Shown piece by piece: positions 1 through 8,615 of a DNA stretch of 14,945 bases (the stretch's first letter is position 1; every line of letters starts with the position of its first letter). Made by a program: the position numbers and the translations under genes. The stretch is from Acidobacteriota bacterium. Its GTDB lineage: Bacteria; Acidobacteriota; Terriglobia; Terriglobales; Acidobacteriaceae. The notes beneath the pieces are model-generated. The model was given only the letters and a program-made list of their open reading frames with translations. It did not search any database and was not told the DNA's origin. Location of the stretch: the NCBI GenBank assembly GCA_021799405.1, contig JAJZAL010000124.1, positions 1-14,945 of the forward strand. The letters run 5' to 3'.

Positions 1-431
1 AACCCGCCGTAGCCGCTGTTCGCTGGCCCGCGCTCGCAGCCGCGGCTGCGCTCATCACGAGCCTCCTTATCCTGGTGGCCGTGGGCTGCGAGATTCACAG
101 CTACTGGTGGTCCATGCGCTGGCGCGGCGATCGGTACCTCTTCGGCAACTATCGCATCTATGCGCAATTTACCTATTCGGCGTGGTTCATGATCTATGGC
201 GCAATCCTGCTTGCCGCCGGGTTCTGGCGCCGCTCGGCGTTCCTGCGCTGGCAGGCGCTGGTGCTTCTGGCTTTGGCCATCGGCAAAGTCTTTCTGGTGG
301 ATATGAGCGCGCTGAGCCAGGGCCTTCGTATCCTGAGCTTCCTCGGGCTCGGTGTTTTGTTGCTTGCCGTCAGCTTTGCCTATCAGCGTGACTGGCTCAA
401 TCTGCGCGGACAAAGAGGCGCCGCGTCATGA
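1..431 (+). CDS. DUF2339 family membrane protein, C-terminal part (5' truncated by window)
   Basis: The reading frame is open from base 3 and has no start in the window, so only the last 142 residues are visible. They form hydrophobic spans around 11-28, 54-73, 78-96 and 114-130, separated by short charged loops. The block GKVFLVDMSALSQGLRILSF followed by a glycine-leucine helix and AYQRDW is typical of the C-terminus of DUF2339 proteins, which are large multi-pass inner-membrane proteins of unknown biochemical role. The stop codon overlaps the start of the next gene (ATGA at 428-431), which implies translational coupling with the DUF3999 gene, a known neighbour of DUF2339. Recognition rests on this tail only; the full length and the N-terminal domain cannot be judged. 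An unrelated multi-pass membrane protein is possible but less likely given the neighbour. Confidence 0.82.
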   Translation, partial: PAVAAVRWPALAAAAALITSLLILVAVGCEIHSYWWSMRWRGDRYLFGNYRIYAQFTYSAWFMIYGAILLAAGFWRRSAFLRWQALVLLALAIGKVFLVDMSALSQGLRILSFLGLGVLLLAVSFAYQRDWLNLRGQRGAAS

Positions 432-1687
432 GGTCGTTCGCGATTGTTCTTCTGCTAGCCGTTTTCGTGCCCTCGCCGCAGATTCAGTACTTCCGCTTCG
501 AGCGGCCCGTGCAGCTCACGTCATCCGCCTCCGGGCAGACATGTTTTGTAGTCGATCCGGCGATCTTTGCCCACGCAGCTCTGCAGCTTGCCGATCTGCG
601 CCTTTACCGCGGCGCCCTGGAGACGCCGTATGTCCTGCGGGCAGCCGCTCCCGCGCAATCCGCGGAGCAGCCGGTCACGCTCCTGAACCTGGGCCGGCGC
701 GGCGGGCGAACCGTTTTTGACGCGGCGATGCCTGCCGGGAATTACAGCGACATCGCTCTTGCGGTTTCCGGTCACGACTTTATCGCCACTGTGACCGTCT
801 CCGGTGGCCAGACCCCGGCTGAAACCGCCGCAACCCGGCTTGGCTCCTACACGATCTTCGACCTGACCGGGCAAAAGCTGGGCCGGAGCACAGTGCTTCA
901 CCTTCCGCAGTCGAGCTTTCCGTACTTGCACTTCAGCATCGCCGGCCCCATCGCTCCTGACAGTGTGACCGGCCTTTCGGTTCCGCGCCAGCCAGTGAGC
1001 CAGCCAAAGTATGTCGATGTCGCGCGGTCGACTGGCGTCGTCCAGCGGGGTCACTCCTCGGTGATGGAGTTCACCGTGCCCGCGCATATGCCGATCGATC
1101 GCATCGTCTTCGCGCCGGGCCGGCGGCCTGCCAGCTTCAGCCGCAATGTCAGTGTCGTTGCCGTCCCTGACATCACCCGGTCGACCGATAGACCCGAATT
1201 GCAGAGCCGGACGTCTTTCGGGAACCTTCTTCGCGTCCACGGCACGCGCGACGGGCGCCGCATCGACGAAGAACGCCTCGACATCGATGTGCCGGACCGA
1301 GATTTCGATGCGCCCTCGAAATGGACCATCACCATCGAGAACGGAGACGATCGGCCCATCCAGCTCAAATCCGTCACTCTGCAGATGCAGGAGCGTACGC
1401 TCTGCTTTGATGCTGTGGAAGGAGCCGCGTACACGCTTTATTACGGTGACGCTGCATTGGCCGCTCCGCGCTACGATTACGCCACGCTGTTCGCGCCTCA
1501 ACCCAATGCCGCGCAGGCCACGCTCGGGCCGGAAAGGCACAATCCCGTCTTCAAGCCCCGCCCCGACACGCGCCCCTTTACCGAGAAACATCCGGTGTTG
1601 CTGTGGGTGGTGCTGGCTCTGGTCATCGCGCTTCTGGCCGCGATTGCCTTCCGCTCCGTAAAGCTCACCTCGCGGCCGCCGGCGTGA
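428..1687 (+). CDS. DUF3999 family protein, exported and anchored by a C-terminal helix
   Basis: This 419-residue protein starts with a signal peptide (about residues 1-17, MRSFAIVLLLAVFVP). A long, polar, beta-rich extracytoplasmic region follows, with few cysteines. One transmembrane helix lies near the C-terminus (about 388-411) and a short basic tail follows it. This layout and the partner upstream match DUF3999, a family of unknown function commonly encoded beside DUF2339. The ATG overlaps the upstream stop by four bases, so the two are probably translated together and may form one envelope complex. That complex is inference; no catalytic motif is visible. Its stop lies only 16 bp from the stop of the convergent MFS gene. 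A 390-codon open frame on the opposite strand is a high-GC shadow. Confidence 0.8.
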   Translation: MRSFAIVLLLAVFVPSPQIQYFRFERPVQLTSSASGQTCFVVDPAIFAHAALQLADLRLYRGALETPYVLRAAAPAQSAEQPVTLLNLGRRGGRTVFDAAMPAGNYSDIALAVSGHDFIATVTVSGGQTPAETAATRLGSYTIFDLTGQKLGRSTVLHLPQSSFPYLHFSIAGPIAPDSVTGLSVPRQPVSQPKYVDVARSTGVVQRGHSSVMEFTVPAHMPIDRIVFAPGRRPASFSRNVSVVAVPDITRSTDRPELQSRTSFGNLLRVHGTRDGRRIDEERLDIDVPDRDFDAPSKWTITIENGDDRPIQLKSVTLQMQERTLCFDAVEGAAYTLYYGDAALAAPRYDYATLFAPQPNAAQATLGPERHNPVFKPRPDTRPFTEKHPVLLWVVLALVIALLAAIAFRSVKLTSRPPA

Positions 1688-1703
1688 GAGCAATCATCTG
1701 TGT

Positions 1704-2939
1704 CTATCGAAGCGCGGGCCAGATGGCGAGATTCAAGCCCACCATGACCACCGCGAAAGCTGGAATGAGCAGCAGAGCCTTCTTCAGGCGGAGCGGGTCG
1801 CCTCCTGCGATGCCGCCGATGATCCGCGAACTGACCGCCAACCCGGCCCAACCGCAGGTAATTACGAACCCGATTGCCGTGCCTGTCATTTGCGGAAATG
1901 CCGTGCCGGTGATCGCGAGCGTTGTTGGAAAAACCGGCGCCATGGAGAGGCCTGCGAGAAATACGAGTGCCGCTGCAACTCCGGGATGTGCGGTCCGCAA
2001 CATGAGGAACGTGGTAATCACAATGGCAATGGACGAGGCTAGAGTGACTTCGACCGCGGACACGCGCAGAAGAATCGGAGAGACTGCGAGCCGGCCGAGG
2101 AGCAGGCCGAGGGCGAAACCGAGCGAAAGGATGTTAAGAGCGCGCGACTCCGGAATGCCCTGGGCGATCAGGTGGCGCGGCAGCCAGTTCCAAACGCCGA
2201 CCTCGCATGAGACGTAGAGGAACAGGAAGAATCCAAGCAGGTAAAGCAGCGGCCGCCCAAAGACGGAGCCCGAACCTGCGAGCACAAATCCCGATGTCCC
2301 TGCCGGTGCGGGCATCTTCGTCACTGCCTGGATCGTCAGTGTAACCACGGCGAGCAGCGCGACGGTCGAGCAAAGCCGCATCCAATTCTTCTTGAACAGA
2401 TTGGCAGAGATGAAGGGAGTCACCAGCCCGCCGAGGCCAAAGAAAAGATTCAGGAGATTGAGCGCTGTGGCGCGATGTTCTGTACTCACTCCGCTGACCA
2501 GAGCATTCGCGCCAGTTACCACGATGCCGCCGCCTACTCCGAGCAGGAACAACAGGCTTACGATGCCGCCGAAGCCCCTTGACCGTGGCAGAGCAAAGAG
2601 CGCCGCGGCGATCAGCGACAAGCCCAGAATAAGCCCGATCTTGTCGCCGTTGCTGTCGAGCAGGGGGCCCACGCCGACGGAGGCGATCATCAGTCCCAGA
2701 GCCTGGGCGAAGGCGATGGTCCCGTTCTGGGAGGGAGTGAGCCGGAAACGATCCGACAGTTCGGGCAGAATGGTGCCCAGCATGGCGGCGATCATCCCGT
2801 AGACGAAGATGGCGAGAACAGCGGCAAAGATCAACAAGCGAGGGGCCTCCCTTGAAAAGACGCGCTCAGTAAAACTTCGGTCCCGCGACAAGTACGTTTT
2901 CCACGCGAAGCCGTCAGAATTGTAACGTTCAGCGGTCAT
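1704..2939 (-). CDS. MFS transporter
   Basis: With the ATG at 2939 the protein has 411 residues and about 12 hydrophobic helices, the usual size for a major facilitator superfamily porter. Helix 1 covers about 35-56 and helix 2 about 74-95. The loop after helix 2, GPLLDSNGDKIGL (about 91-103), is a variant of MFS motif A (G-x-L-x-D-x-x-G-x-[RK]). The overall feel is nearest the FucP-like sugar-porter branch, but the substrate cannot be read from the sequence. The start is uncertain. The ATG at 2939 has no good Shine-Dalgarno, and a GTG at 2999 adds 20 residues but lies against the divergent permease. A TTG at 2837 follows an ideal AAGGGAGG with an 8-base spacer but would put helix 1 directly at the N-terminus. 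The gene converges with the DUF3999 gene and diverges from the permease. Confidence 0.85.
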   Translation of the reverse strand: MTAERYNSDGFAWKTYLSRDRSFTERVFSREAPRLLIFAAVLAIFVYGMIAAMLGTILPELSDRFRLTPSQNGTIAFAQALGLMIASVGVGPLLDSNGDKIGLILGLSLIAAALFALPRSRGFGGIVSLLFLLGVGGGIVVTGANALVSGVSTEHRATALNLLNLFFGLGGLVTPFISANLFKKNWMRLCSTVALLAVVTLTIQAVTKMPAPAGTSGFVLAGSGSVFGRPLLYLLGFFLFLYVSCEVGVWNWLPRHLIAQGIPESRALNILSLGFALGLLLGRLAVSPILLRVSAVEVTLASSIAIVITTFLMLRTAHPGVAAALVFLAGLSMAPVFPTTLAITGTAFPQMTGTAIGFVITCGWAGLAVSSRIIGGIAGGDPLRLKKALLLIPAFAVVMVGLNLAIWPALR

Positions 2940-2949
2940 GCGGCGCCAA
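2919..2949 (-). promoter_or_regulatory. Candidate promoter for the MFS gene
   Basis: On the minus strand TTGGCG (2949-2944) and TACAAT (2924-2919) resemble -35 and -10 hexamers, with a long 19-base spacer. Transcription would then begin near 2912, inside the first codons of the ATG-2939 reading. That would fit the downstream TTG start at 2837 better than the ATG. It was identified by eye only, and the spacer is longer than the usual 16-18. Confidence 0.3.
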
Positions 2950-3001
2950 GCGGCACGTTCTCGCGATAGAGTGGTCCTATCAGGCGACGGAGGAGACACC
3001 T

Positions 3002-5455
3002 TTGGGCGAACTCTGGAGCGACGTCAGGCACGCCTTGCATCTCTTCCTCAAGAGCCCAGGCTTTGTTGTTGCGGCGGTCTCAGCGCTGGCCCTCGGCATC
3101 GGAGCGAATACCGCGATCTTCACCGTGGTCAACACGGTGCTGCTGAAACCGCTTCCGTATCCTGATGCAGATCGTATCGTCGCGATCGAGAACTCCGGTC
3201 CCAATGGCAACGGCGCCATCATCTCCATTCCCAGATACCAGGTTTTCCGGCAGCAGACGGGCCTCTTCAAGGAGGTGGCCGCCTACGACTTTGCAGGCCC
3301 GGGTTTTAACCTTACCGGCGGACTGCCTCAACAGCTGCGCGGCATCCACGTTACAGAAGGTTATTTCCGGCTCTTTGGCGCGCCAGTCGTCCTGGGTCGC
3401 ACCTTTACGCCTGAGGAAGATACACCTCATGGAGGCAACGTAGTGGTGTTGAGCTACGGCCTCTGGCAGCGCCGGTTTGGCGGGAATCCGAATGCCGTTG
3501 GAACCTCGCTTCCGCTCGGCAATGAGCCGTATACCATCGTCGGCGTGCTGGGTAAGGACTTTCACGCTGAACCTGAGGCTGATATCTGGCTGCCCTTCCA
3601 ACTTGACATGAATAGCAGCAACCAGGCCGGCTACTTTCACGTGGCCGGAATGTTGAAGCCTGGCGTCACACTTGCCCAGGCCAATGCACAGATGAAGCTG
3701 GCCTCAGCGTTGTTTCACCGACTCTATCCGGAAGCGAATCCGAGGGTCGGGTTCGCCGTCGAGCCACTGCGCGATTCGATCATCGGGAACGTGCGTTCTT
3801 CGCTGCTGATTCTCCTGGGAGCAGTTGCCCTTGTGCTGTTGACCGCATGTGCCAACGTCGCAAACCTGATGCTGGTGCGAGCCACCGGACGCAAGCGGGA
3901 GTTTGCCATCCGCTCTGCGCTGGGAGCGAGCCGCACGCGCATCGTGCGCCAGTTGCTGACGGAAAGCGTCTTGCTTGCTGCTGCCGGGGGTGTCCTGGGT
4001 CTTGCCGCCGGTTTTGCCGGCGTGCGCGCTTTGCTCGCTGTCAGTCCGGCGGATCTTCCCCGCATCGGCGAGAGCGGCAGCGCCGTGGGTGTTGACTGGC
4101 GCGTGATGGGCTTCACGCTGGCGGCTTCGATGCTCACCGGCATTCTCTTCGGGCTTTATCCCGCGTTGAGCGCATCGCGTGCGGACCTGAGCTCCTCGCT
4201 TAAAGAGAGCTGCAATCCATCGGCTACGGGACTCCGGCAGGGCAAGGCGCGTTCACTGCTGGTCATCAGCGAAGTTTCGCTGGCGCTGGTGCTGCTGATC
4301 GGAGCTGCGTTGCTGATCCGCTCGTTTATCGCGCTGCGCAGCGTGAATCCCGGCTTCGACGCCCACAATGTGCTCACCATGGAGATGTCGCTCACGGGTG
4401 GCCGCTATCAAAAGACCTCCGGGGTGGCGCAACTGGCTCGCGACGGGCGCGAGCGGCTGAATAGCCTTCCCGGCGTTGAGGATTCGGCCCTCACCTGTTG
4501 TCTGCCCATTCAGGGCGAGTTCGGTATTCCGTTCGCCATCGTGGGCCGTCCCTTGATGGGCCCTCGGGATTTTCGGGACGCGGGATGGATGAGTATCTCC
4601 CCCGGCTACTTTGATGTCTTCAGAATCCCAGTACTGCGCGGACGCGCCTTCAACGACCAGGATGTAGCCGGCTCAACGCCAGTCGCGCTTATCAATCACG
4701 CGCTCGCCGAACAGGGCTGGCCCCATCAAAATCCTATAGGCCGGCAAATCATGATCGGCAAGGATATCGGGCCGGAGTTCGCGGAACCAGCGCGCGTGAT
4801 TATCGGTATTGTGGGCGACACCCACGACGGCGGACTCGATCGCGTTCCTGGCCGGATGATCTTCGTGCCTTTGGCACAGGTAACCGATGGCATGACCGCG
4901 CTCAACGCGCGCATGATGCCCGCGCGCTGGGTTCTCCGCACGCGCGGCGATCCAAGCCAGTTCGTCTCCGCCATTACGGAACAGTTGCGCCAGGCCAGCG
5001 GAGGCTTCGCTGTGGCGCGCGTCCACACTATGGACGAAGTGGTCTCGCTCTCCACTGCGCAACAGAGATTCAATATGCTTTTGCTGACCACCTTCGGCAT
5101 TCTCGCGCTGATTCTGGCGGCAATCGGCATCTATGCGCTCATGGCATACTCGGTGGAGCAGCGCATCCAGGAGTTGGGCATCCGCATGGCATTGGGAGCG
5201 GACAGCGCGGCGATTCGCAATCTCGTTGTCGGGCAGGGCATGAAGCTCGCAATGGCGGGCGCGATCCTGGGGCTGGGCGCGGCCTTTGGGCTCACGCGGT
5301 TGCTTGCGAGCTTTTTGTTCGGTGTGAAAGTTTGGGATCCGGCTGTTTTCGTCGCTGTTCCCATCTTCCTTTTCTCAGTGGCGCTGCTCGCGGTCTGGAT
5401 ACCCGCGGCACGCGCTTCGCGGCTGGACCCGATACAAGCCTTGCGGGAGGAGTAA
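3002..5455 (+). CDS. ADOP-family ABC transporter permease (duplicated MacB/FtsX domains, no ATPase)
   Basis: The 817-residue protein holds two MacB_PCD/FtsX units in tandem. Helices are visible at about 19-47, 266-288, 318-346, 368-390 and 417-440, and three more lie near the C-terminus, for eight in all. Large extracytoplasmic domains lie between helices 1-2 and 5-6. The FtsX signature occurs twice, as FAIRSALGASRTRI after helix 2 and LGIRMALGADSAAI near the C-terminus. Such proteins form the acidobacterial duplicated orphan permease family, typically encoded away from any ATP-binding subunit; none is seen in this window. The start is a TTG with GGAGGAG at 2989-2995 and a 6-base spacer. The family's biological role is not established; MacB-like mechanotransmission or efflux is inferred from homology. 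It lacks the extra soluble N-terminal segment found in some relatives. Confidence 0.92.
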   Translation: MGELWSDVRHALHLFLKSPGFVVAAVSALALGIGANTAIFTVVNTVLLKPLPYPDADRIVAIENSGPNGNGAIISIPRYQVFRQQTGLFKEVAAYDFAGPGFNLTGGLPQQLRGIHVTEGYFRLFGAPVVLGRTFTPEEDTPHGGNVVVLSYGLWQRRFGGNPNAVGTSLPLGNEPYTIVGVLGKDFHAEPEADIWLPFQLDMNSSNQAGYFHVAGMLKPGVTLAQANAQMKLASALFHRLYPEANPRVGFAVEPLRDSIIGNVRSSLLILLGAVALVLLTACANVANLMLVRATGRKREFAIRSALGASRTRIVRQLLTESVLLAAAGGVLGLAAGFAGVRALLAVSPADLPRIGESGSAVGVDWRVMGFTLAASMLTGILFGLYPALSASRADLSSSLKESCNPSATGLRQGKARSLLVISEVSLALVLLIGAALLIRSFIALRSVNPGFDAHNVLTMEMSLTGGRYQKTSGVAQLARDGRERLNSLPGVEDSALTCCLPIQGEFGIPFAIVGRPLMGPRDFRDAGWMSISPGYFDVFRIPVLRGRAFNDQDVAGSTPVALINHALAEQGWPHQNPIGRQIMIGKDIGPEFAEPARVIIGIVGDTHDGGLDRVPGRMIFVPLAQVTDGMTALNARMMPARWVLRTRGDPSQFVSAITEQLRQASGGFAVARVHTMDEVVSLSTAQQRFNMLLLTTFGILALILAAIGIYALMAYSVEQRIQELGIRMALGADSAAIRNLVVGQGMKLAMAGAILGLGAAFGLTRLLASFLFGVKVWDPAVFVAVPIFLFSVALLAVWIPAARASRLDPIQALREE

Positions 5456-5518
5456 CCGGAATGCCGTTGCGGCGCCGGTGGTGTCTCTCCCGTGCTGCTC
5501 CGGTAGACTGAGAGGGCA

Positions 5519-6634
5519 ATGCACTCCCTGCGACAAGGTGCGCTCTCTGCGCTGGCGCTGGCCTTAGGGTTGGCCGCCGGGCCCGCGTTCACCGGTTGCG
5601 GGTTGCCGGCTGCGCCCAAGCCGCCATCGCTCAACCTACCTGAGCCGGTAAAGGATCTCGCCGCCTCCCGCGCCGGCGACCAGGTCGTACTTACCTGGAC
5701 CATGCCCAAGGAAAATACGGATCAGTTGTTGCTCAAGGGTAATATTGCAACCCGCGTCTGCCGCAAGGAAACCGCAAAGAGCGCCTGCGTCGCCGTCGCC
5801 AAGCTGCAACTGGCTCCCGCCGCTGCCGGGACTTTTACAGATACTCTGCCTCCTGCTCTGGCTGCAGGCGCGCCGCATCCGCTTACTTACCTTGTCGAGT
5901 TAAGCAACCGCAACGGACGCTCGGCTGGGCCATCGAATTCTGCCGTGGTTCTGGCCGGCGAGGCGCCCCCACCCGTCACCGGCCTTACCGCCGAAATGCG
6001 GAAGAACGGAATCCTTCTGCGCTGGAATCCGGGTCCTGATGCGCAGGAACTGACGCGCACAGCCGTTCGTCTCAGGCGGAAGCTACTTACTCCGTCCGCA
6101 GCCAAGACCGACCAGGGACTCCTTGCGCCGCAGCCGGAGCCGGTCGAACAGAATCTGCTGGTTGCCGCCGGTGTGCTCCCCGGCCGCGCTCTCGATAGGG
6201 ACATCCGGTTTGGCGCAACCTACGAGTATCGCGCCCAGCGCGTGCTTCGCGTCACACTCGACGGAAAAGCAATGGAGTTGCCCGGAGCGCTTTCACCGCC
6301 TTTGCACATTGAAGCGGTGGATGTGTTTCCGCCCCCGGTCCCTGCTGGTCTGGCCGCTGTAGCCAATCCTGCTGAGAACGGCGCGGAGCGATCCATCGAC
6401 CTGAGCTGGCAGCCCGTTTCTGATGCCAGTCTTACCGGTTACATCGTCTACCGCCGTGAGGCGGGCCAGAACTGGCAGCGCATCTCACCTTCGCAGCCCG
6501 TCGTGGCTCCGTCCTTTCACGACGCCAACATCCAGCCCGGTCGCACTTATCACTATTGCGTCAGCGCCATCGACCAGAACGGCAATGAAAGCGCCCGCTC
6601 GGCCGAGACGCAGGAGACCGTACCCAACCCATAG
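5519..6634 (+). CDS. Fibronectin type III domain lipoprotein
   Basis: The 371-residue protein begins with a basic n-region and hydrophobic stretch ending in an FTGC lipobox-like site, so Cys27 is the probable lipidated residue. Three fibronectin type III modules follow at about 42-146, 150-268 and 271-368. The third is clearest, with LSWQPV, GYIVYRRE and TYHYCVSAIDQNGNES marking its B, C and F/G strands. FN3 modules are binding or spacer folds; the ligand is unknown and no enzymatic domain is attached. The ATG is preceded by GAGAGGG at a short distance. The gene starts 63 bp after the permease stop and ends 31 bp before the FAH-family gene, so it is probably co-transcribed with the latter. 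Lipidation rests on a slightly non-standard lipobox. Confidence 0.85.
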   Translation: MHSLRQGALSALALALGLAAGPAFTGCGLPAAPKPPSLNLPEPVKDLAASRAGDQVVLTWTMPKENTDQLLLKGNIATRVCRKETAKSACVAVAKLQLAPAAAGTFTDTLPPALAAGAPHPLTYLVELSNRNGRSAGPSNSAVVLAGEAPPPVTGLTAEMRKNGILLRWNPGPDAQELTRTAVRLRRKLLTPSAAKTDQGLLAPQPEPVEQNLLVAAGVLPGRALDRDIRFGATYEYRAQRVLRVTLDGKAMELPGALSPPLHIEAVDVFPPPVPAGLAAVANPAENGAERSIDLSWQPVSDASLTGYIVYRREAGQNWQRISPSQPVVAPSFHDANIQPGRTYHYCVSAIDQNGNESARSAETQETVPNP

Positions 6635-6665
6635 CCTTGGCTGACGGCCCCAGGAGAGAATGCCC

Positions 6666-7484
6666 ATGAAATACTGCCGCTTTTTACTCGACAACCAGAT
6701 CCGCTACGGCGCCGTGGACGATCGCGACGGTGAGCTCTGGATCACCGGTCCCGCGCCAATTCCAGAAGATGACCTGGCTTGCCGGCTGGCGCGCGCACAG
6801 TCCGGGCAGGGTGAATCCGGCTTCGATCCGATGCCTCTGAGCAAGGCCGATCTGCTGCCCCCGGTCACGCCCTCCAAGATCGTCTGCGTAGGCCGCAACT
6901 ATCGCGACCATGTGCGCGAACTGGGCAATGAGATGCCTGCCGAGCCACTGCTTTTCTTCAAGCCGCCGTCCTCGTTGCTCGCTCCGGGTGGCGTGGTGCG
7001 TTTGCCCGGCGCGTCCTCCCGCGTCGACTTCGAGGGCGAGCTGGCGCTGGTGATTGGCCGGCGCGTCCGCAACCTGAAACCCGGCATGAACTTGCGCGAC
7101 ATCATCCGCGGCTGTACGCTCGCGGACGATGTCTCAGCCCGCGATCTGCAAAAGAAGGACGGCCAGTGGACGCGCGCCAAGGGCTTCGACACGTTCTGCC
7201 CGGTAGGCCCGATCGTCAGCGACGAGTTGGACCTGGAGGCCGGCCTGAACATCGAAACGAGCGTGAATGGCGAGGTGCGGCAACACGCTTCAACGCTGGA
7301 TTTCATTTTTCCGATCCCCACCCTGCTCAGTGCCATTACCGCGGCCTTCACGCTTGAGCCGGGAGATCTGATCCTGACTGGAACTCCTTCCGGCGTTGGG
7401 CCGCTGGTCCCGGGCGATCGCGTTGAAGTTTCCATCTCCGGACTGGGCAGGCTCACTCACATAGTGATGCCCGAGATCGTCTAA
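6666..7484 (+). CDS. Fumarylacetoacetate hydrolase family protein
   Basis: This is a cytosolic FAH-superfamily enzyme of 272 residues. An N-terminal cap region is followed by the FAH fold, beginning at ILPPVTPSK-like sequence and the VGRNYRDHVRE motif (about 76-86). The metal ligands are visible: DFEGEL supplies Glu123 and Glu125, and the aspartate in ADDVSARDLQ supplies Asp155. KGFDTFCPVGP and LTGTPSGVGP are further family motifs. Members hydrolyse or decarboxylate beta-diketo or 2-oxo acids (acylpyruvases, oxaloacetate decarboxylases, homoprotocatechuate-pathway isomerases). The sequence does not fix the substrate. I prefer the ATG at 6666 over 6660 because AGGAGA at 6652-6657 lies 8 bases before it but only 2 bases before the earlier ATG. 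There are no aromatic-degradation genes nearby, so a housekeeping acylpyruvase or oxaloacetate role is the milder inference. Confidence 0.93.
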   Translation: MKYCRFLLDNQIRYGAVDDRDGELWITGPAPIPEDDLACRLARAQSGQGESGFDPMPLSKADLLPPVTPSKIVCVGRNYRDHVRELGNEMPAEPLLFFKPPSSLLAPGGVVRLPGASSRVDFEGELALVIGRRVRNLKPGMNLRDIIRGCTLADDVSARDLQKKDGQWTRAKGFDTFCPVGPIVSDELDLEAGLNIETSVNGEVRQHASTLDFIFPIPTLLSAITAAFTLEPGDLILTGTPSGVGPLVPGDRVEVSISGLGRLTHIVMPEIV

Positions 7485-7512
7485 GATTTAAAGTGCGCCC
7501 ATATACGGGGCG

Positions 7513-7544
7513 TTGACTCGGCACGCCGCAAGAAGCGATAGACT
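7513..7544 (+). promoter_or_regulatory. Candidate promoter for transaldolase
   Basis: TTGACT (7513-7518) is a near-consensus -35, and GATAGA (7537-7542, 18-base spacer) or TAGACT (7539-7544, 20-base spacer) can serve as -10. It lies in the 107-bp gap between the FAH-family gene and transaldolase and would leave a leader of about 40 bases. A short CGCCC/GGGCG hairpin (7496-7512) just upstream lacks a T-tract and is not a convincing terminator. Found by eye. Confidence 0.4.
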
Positions 7545-7591
7545 AAACCTGAACGCGCGTTCGACCGGAATACGCATCCCCAGGAGGAACA

Positions 7592-8593
7592 ATGCCCAAG
7601 AATCTGCTCGAACAGTTGCGCAAGTACACCACCGTCGTTGCTGACACCGGCGACTTTGAGGCGATGGAGCAGTTTCGCCCCACTGACGCCACCACCAACC
7701 CCTCGCTGATTGCGGCGGCGGCGCAGATGCCTCATTATCAGCCCCTTGTTGACGGTGTGCTGCGCGACGCGCGGACGGAACTGGGCGAAGCCGCCACCGA
7801 CCAGGCTGTCGCCAACCTTGCCTTCCAGCGGCTGGCTGTGGCCTTCGGCAAAAAGATCCTCGCCATCATCCCAGGTCGTGTCTCGACCGAGGTGGACGCC
7901 CGCCTTTCCTACGACACCCAGAGCACTATTGCCCAAGCCCGCGCCATCATCGCCCAATACGACGCGGCCGGCGTTGGCCGCGACCGCATCCTCATCAAAA
8001 TCGCCTCCACTTGGGAAGGCATTCGCGCCGCTGAAGTCCTTGAGAAGGAAGGCATTCACTGCAATCTCACGCTGCTCTTCGGCCTCCATCAGGCCGTCGC
8101 AGCGGCCGAGGCCGGCGTTACCCTCATCTCGCCCTTCGTAGGCCGCATTCTTGACTGGTATAAGAAGGACACCGGCAGGGATTTCCGTGGCTCCGACGAT
8201 CCTGGCGTCAAGTCTGTCACTCGCATCTATAACTACTTCAAGAAGTTCGGCTACAAGACGGTGGTGATGGGCGCCAGCTTCCGGAATCTTGGCGAAATTT
8301 GCGAGCTGGCCGGCTGCGACCTGCTCACCATCTCGCCCCAATTGCTGGCCGAACTCGAAGCCACGCCGGGGACCCTGCCGCGCAAGCTCGATGCCAAAGC
8401 CGCCCAGGCAATGGCCATCGAGCGGATTCCGATGGACAAGGATGTTTTCGACGCGATGCATGCCGCCGACCGCATGGCCAGCGACAAGCTGAGCGAGGGC
8501 ATCGAAGGTTTTTCAAGCGCTCTGGTCAAGCTGGAAAAGCTGCTGGCAGCGCGCCTGGCCGAGCTCGAATCCCGCACACCCGCAACCGTTTAG
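7592..8593 (+). CDS. tal: Transaldolase (TalB type)
   Basis: The 333-residue protein aligns by eye with E. coli TalB along nearly its full length. It would transfer the dihydroxyacetone unit between sedoheptulose 7-phosphate and glyceraldehyde 3-phosphate in the non-oxidative pentose phosphate pathway, in the cytosol. The Schiff-base lysine is Lys136 in [12 protein letters not shown]. Other active-site residues are Asp18 (VVADTGD), Asn36 (DATTNPSL) and Glu100 ([12 protein letters not shown]), corresponding to TalB Lys132, Asp17, Asn35 and Glu96. [11 protein letters not shown] and VVMGASFRN are strong family blocks. The ATG follows AGGAGG (7582-7587) by 4 bases. It appears to have its own promoter and ends at an intrinsic terminator, so it is probably monocistronic or the last gene of the run. 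No transketolase or glucose-6-phosphate dehydrogenase gene is next to it. Confidence 0.97.
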   Translation: MPKNLLEQLRKYTTVVADTGDFEAMEQFRPTDATTNPSLIAAAAQMPHYQPLVDGVLRDARTELGEAATDQAVANLAFQRLAVAFGKKILAIIPGRVSTEVDARLSYDTQSTIAQARAIIAQYDAAGVGRDRILIKIASTWEGIRAAEVLEKEGIHCNLTLLFGLHQAVAAAEAGVTLISPFVGRILDWYKKDTGRDFRGSDDPGVKSVTRIYNYFKKFGYKTVVMGASFRNLGEICELAGCDLLTISPQLLAELEATPGTLPRKLDAKAAQAMAIERIPMDKDVFDAMHAADRMASDKLSEGIEGFSSALVKLEKLLAARLAELESRTPATV

Positions 8594-8615
8594 GAACACG
8601 CCTTCATTGGAGAAC

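Noticed and set aside
521..1693. 390-codon open frame on the minus strand
   Set aside because: It lies fully antisense to the DUF3999 gene, reads as low-complexity arginine- and glycine-rich sequence, and has no family resemblance; a high-GC shadow.
7496..7512. Short hairpin after the FAH-family gene as a terminator
   Set aside because: Only five base pairs and followed by TTGACT rather than a T-run; it fits better as background next to a promoter.
7481..8461. 326-codon open frame on the minus strand
   Set aside because: Antisense to transaldolase, whose identity is certain; mirror of its codon pattern.
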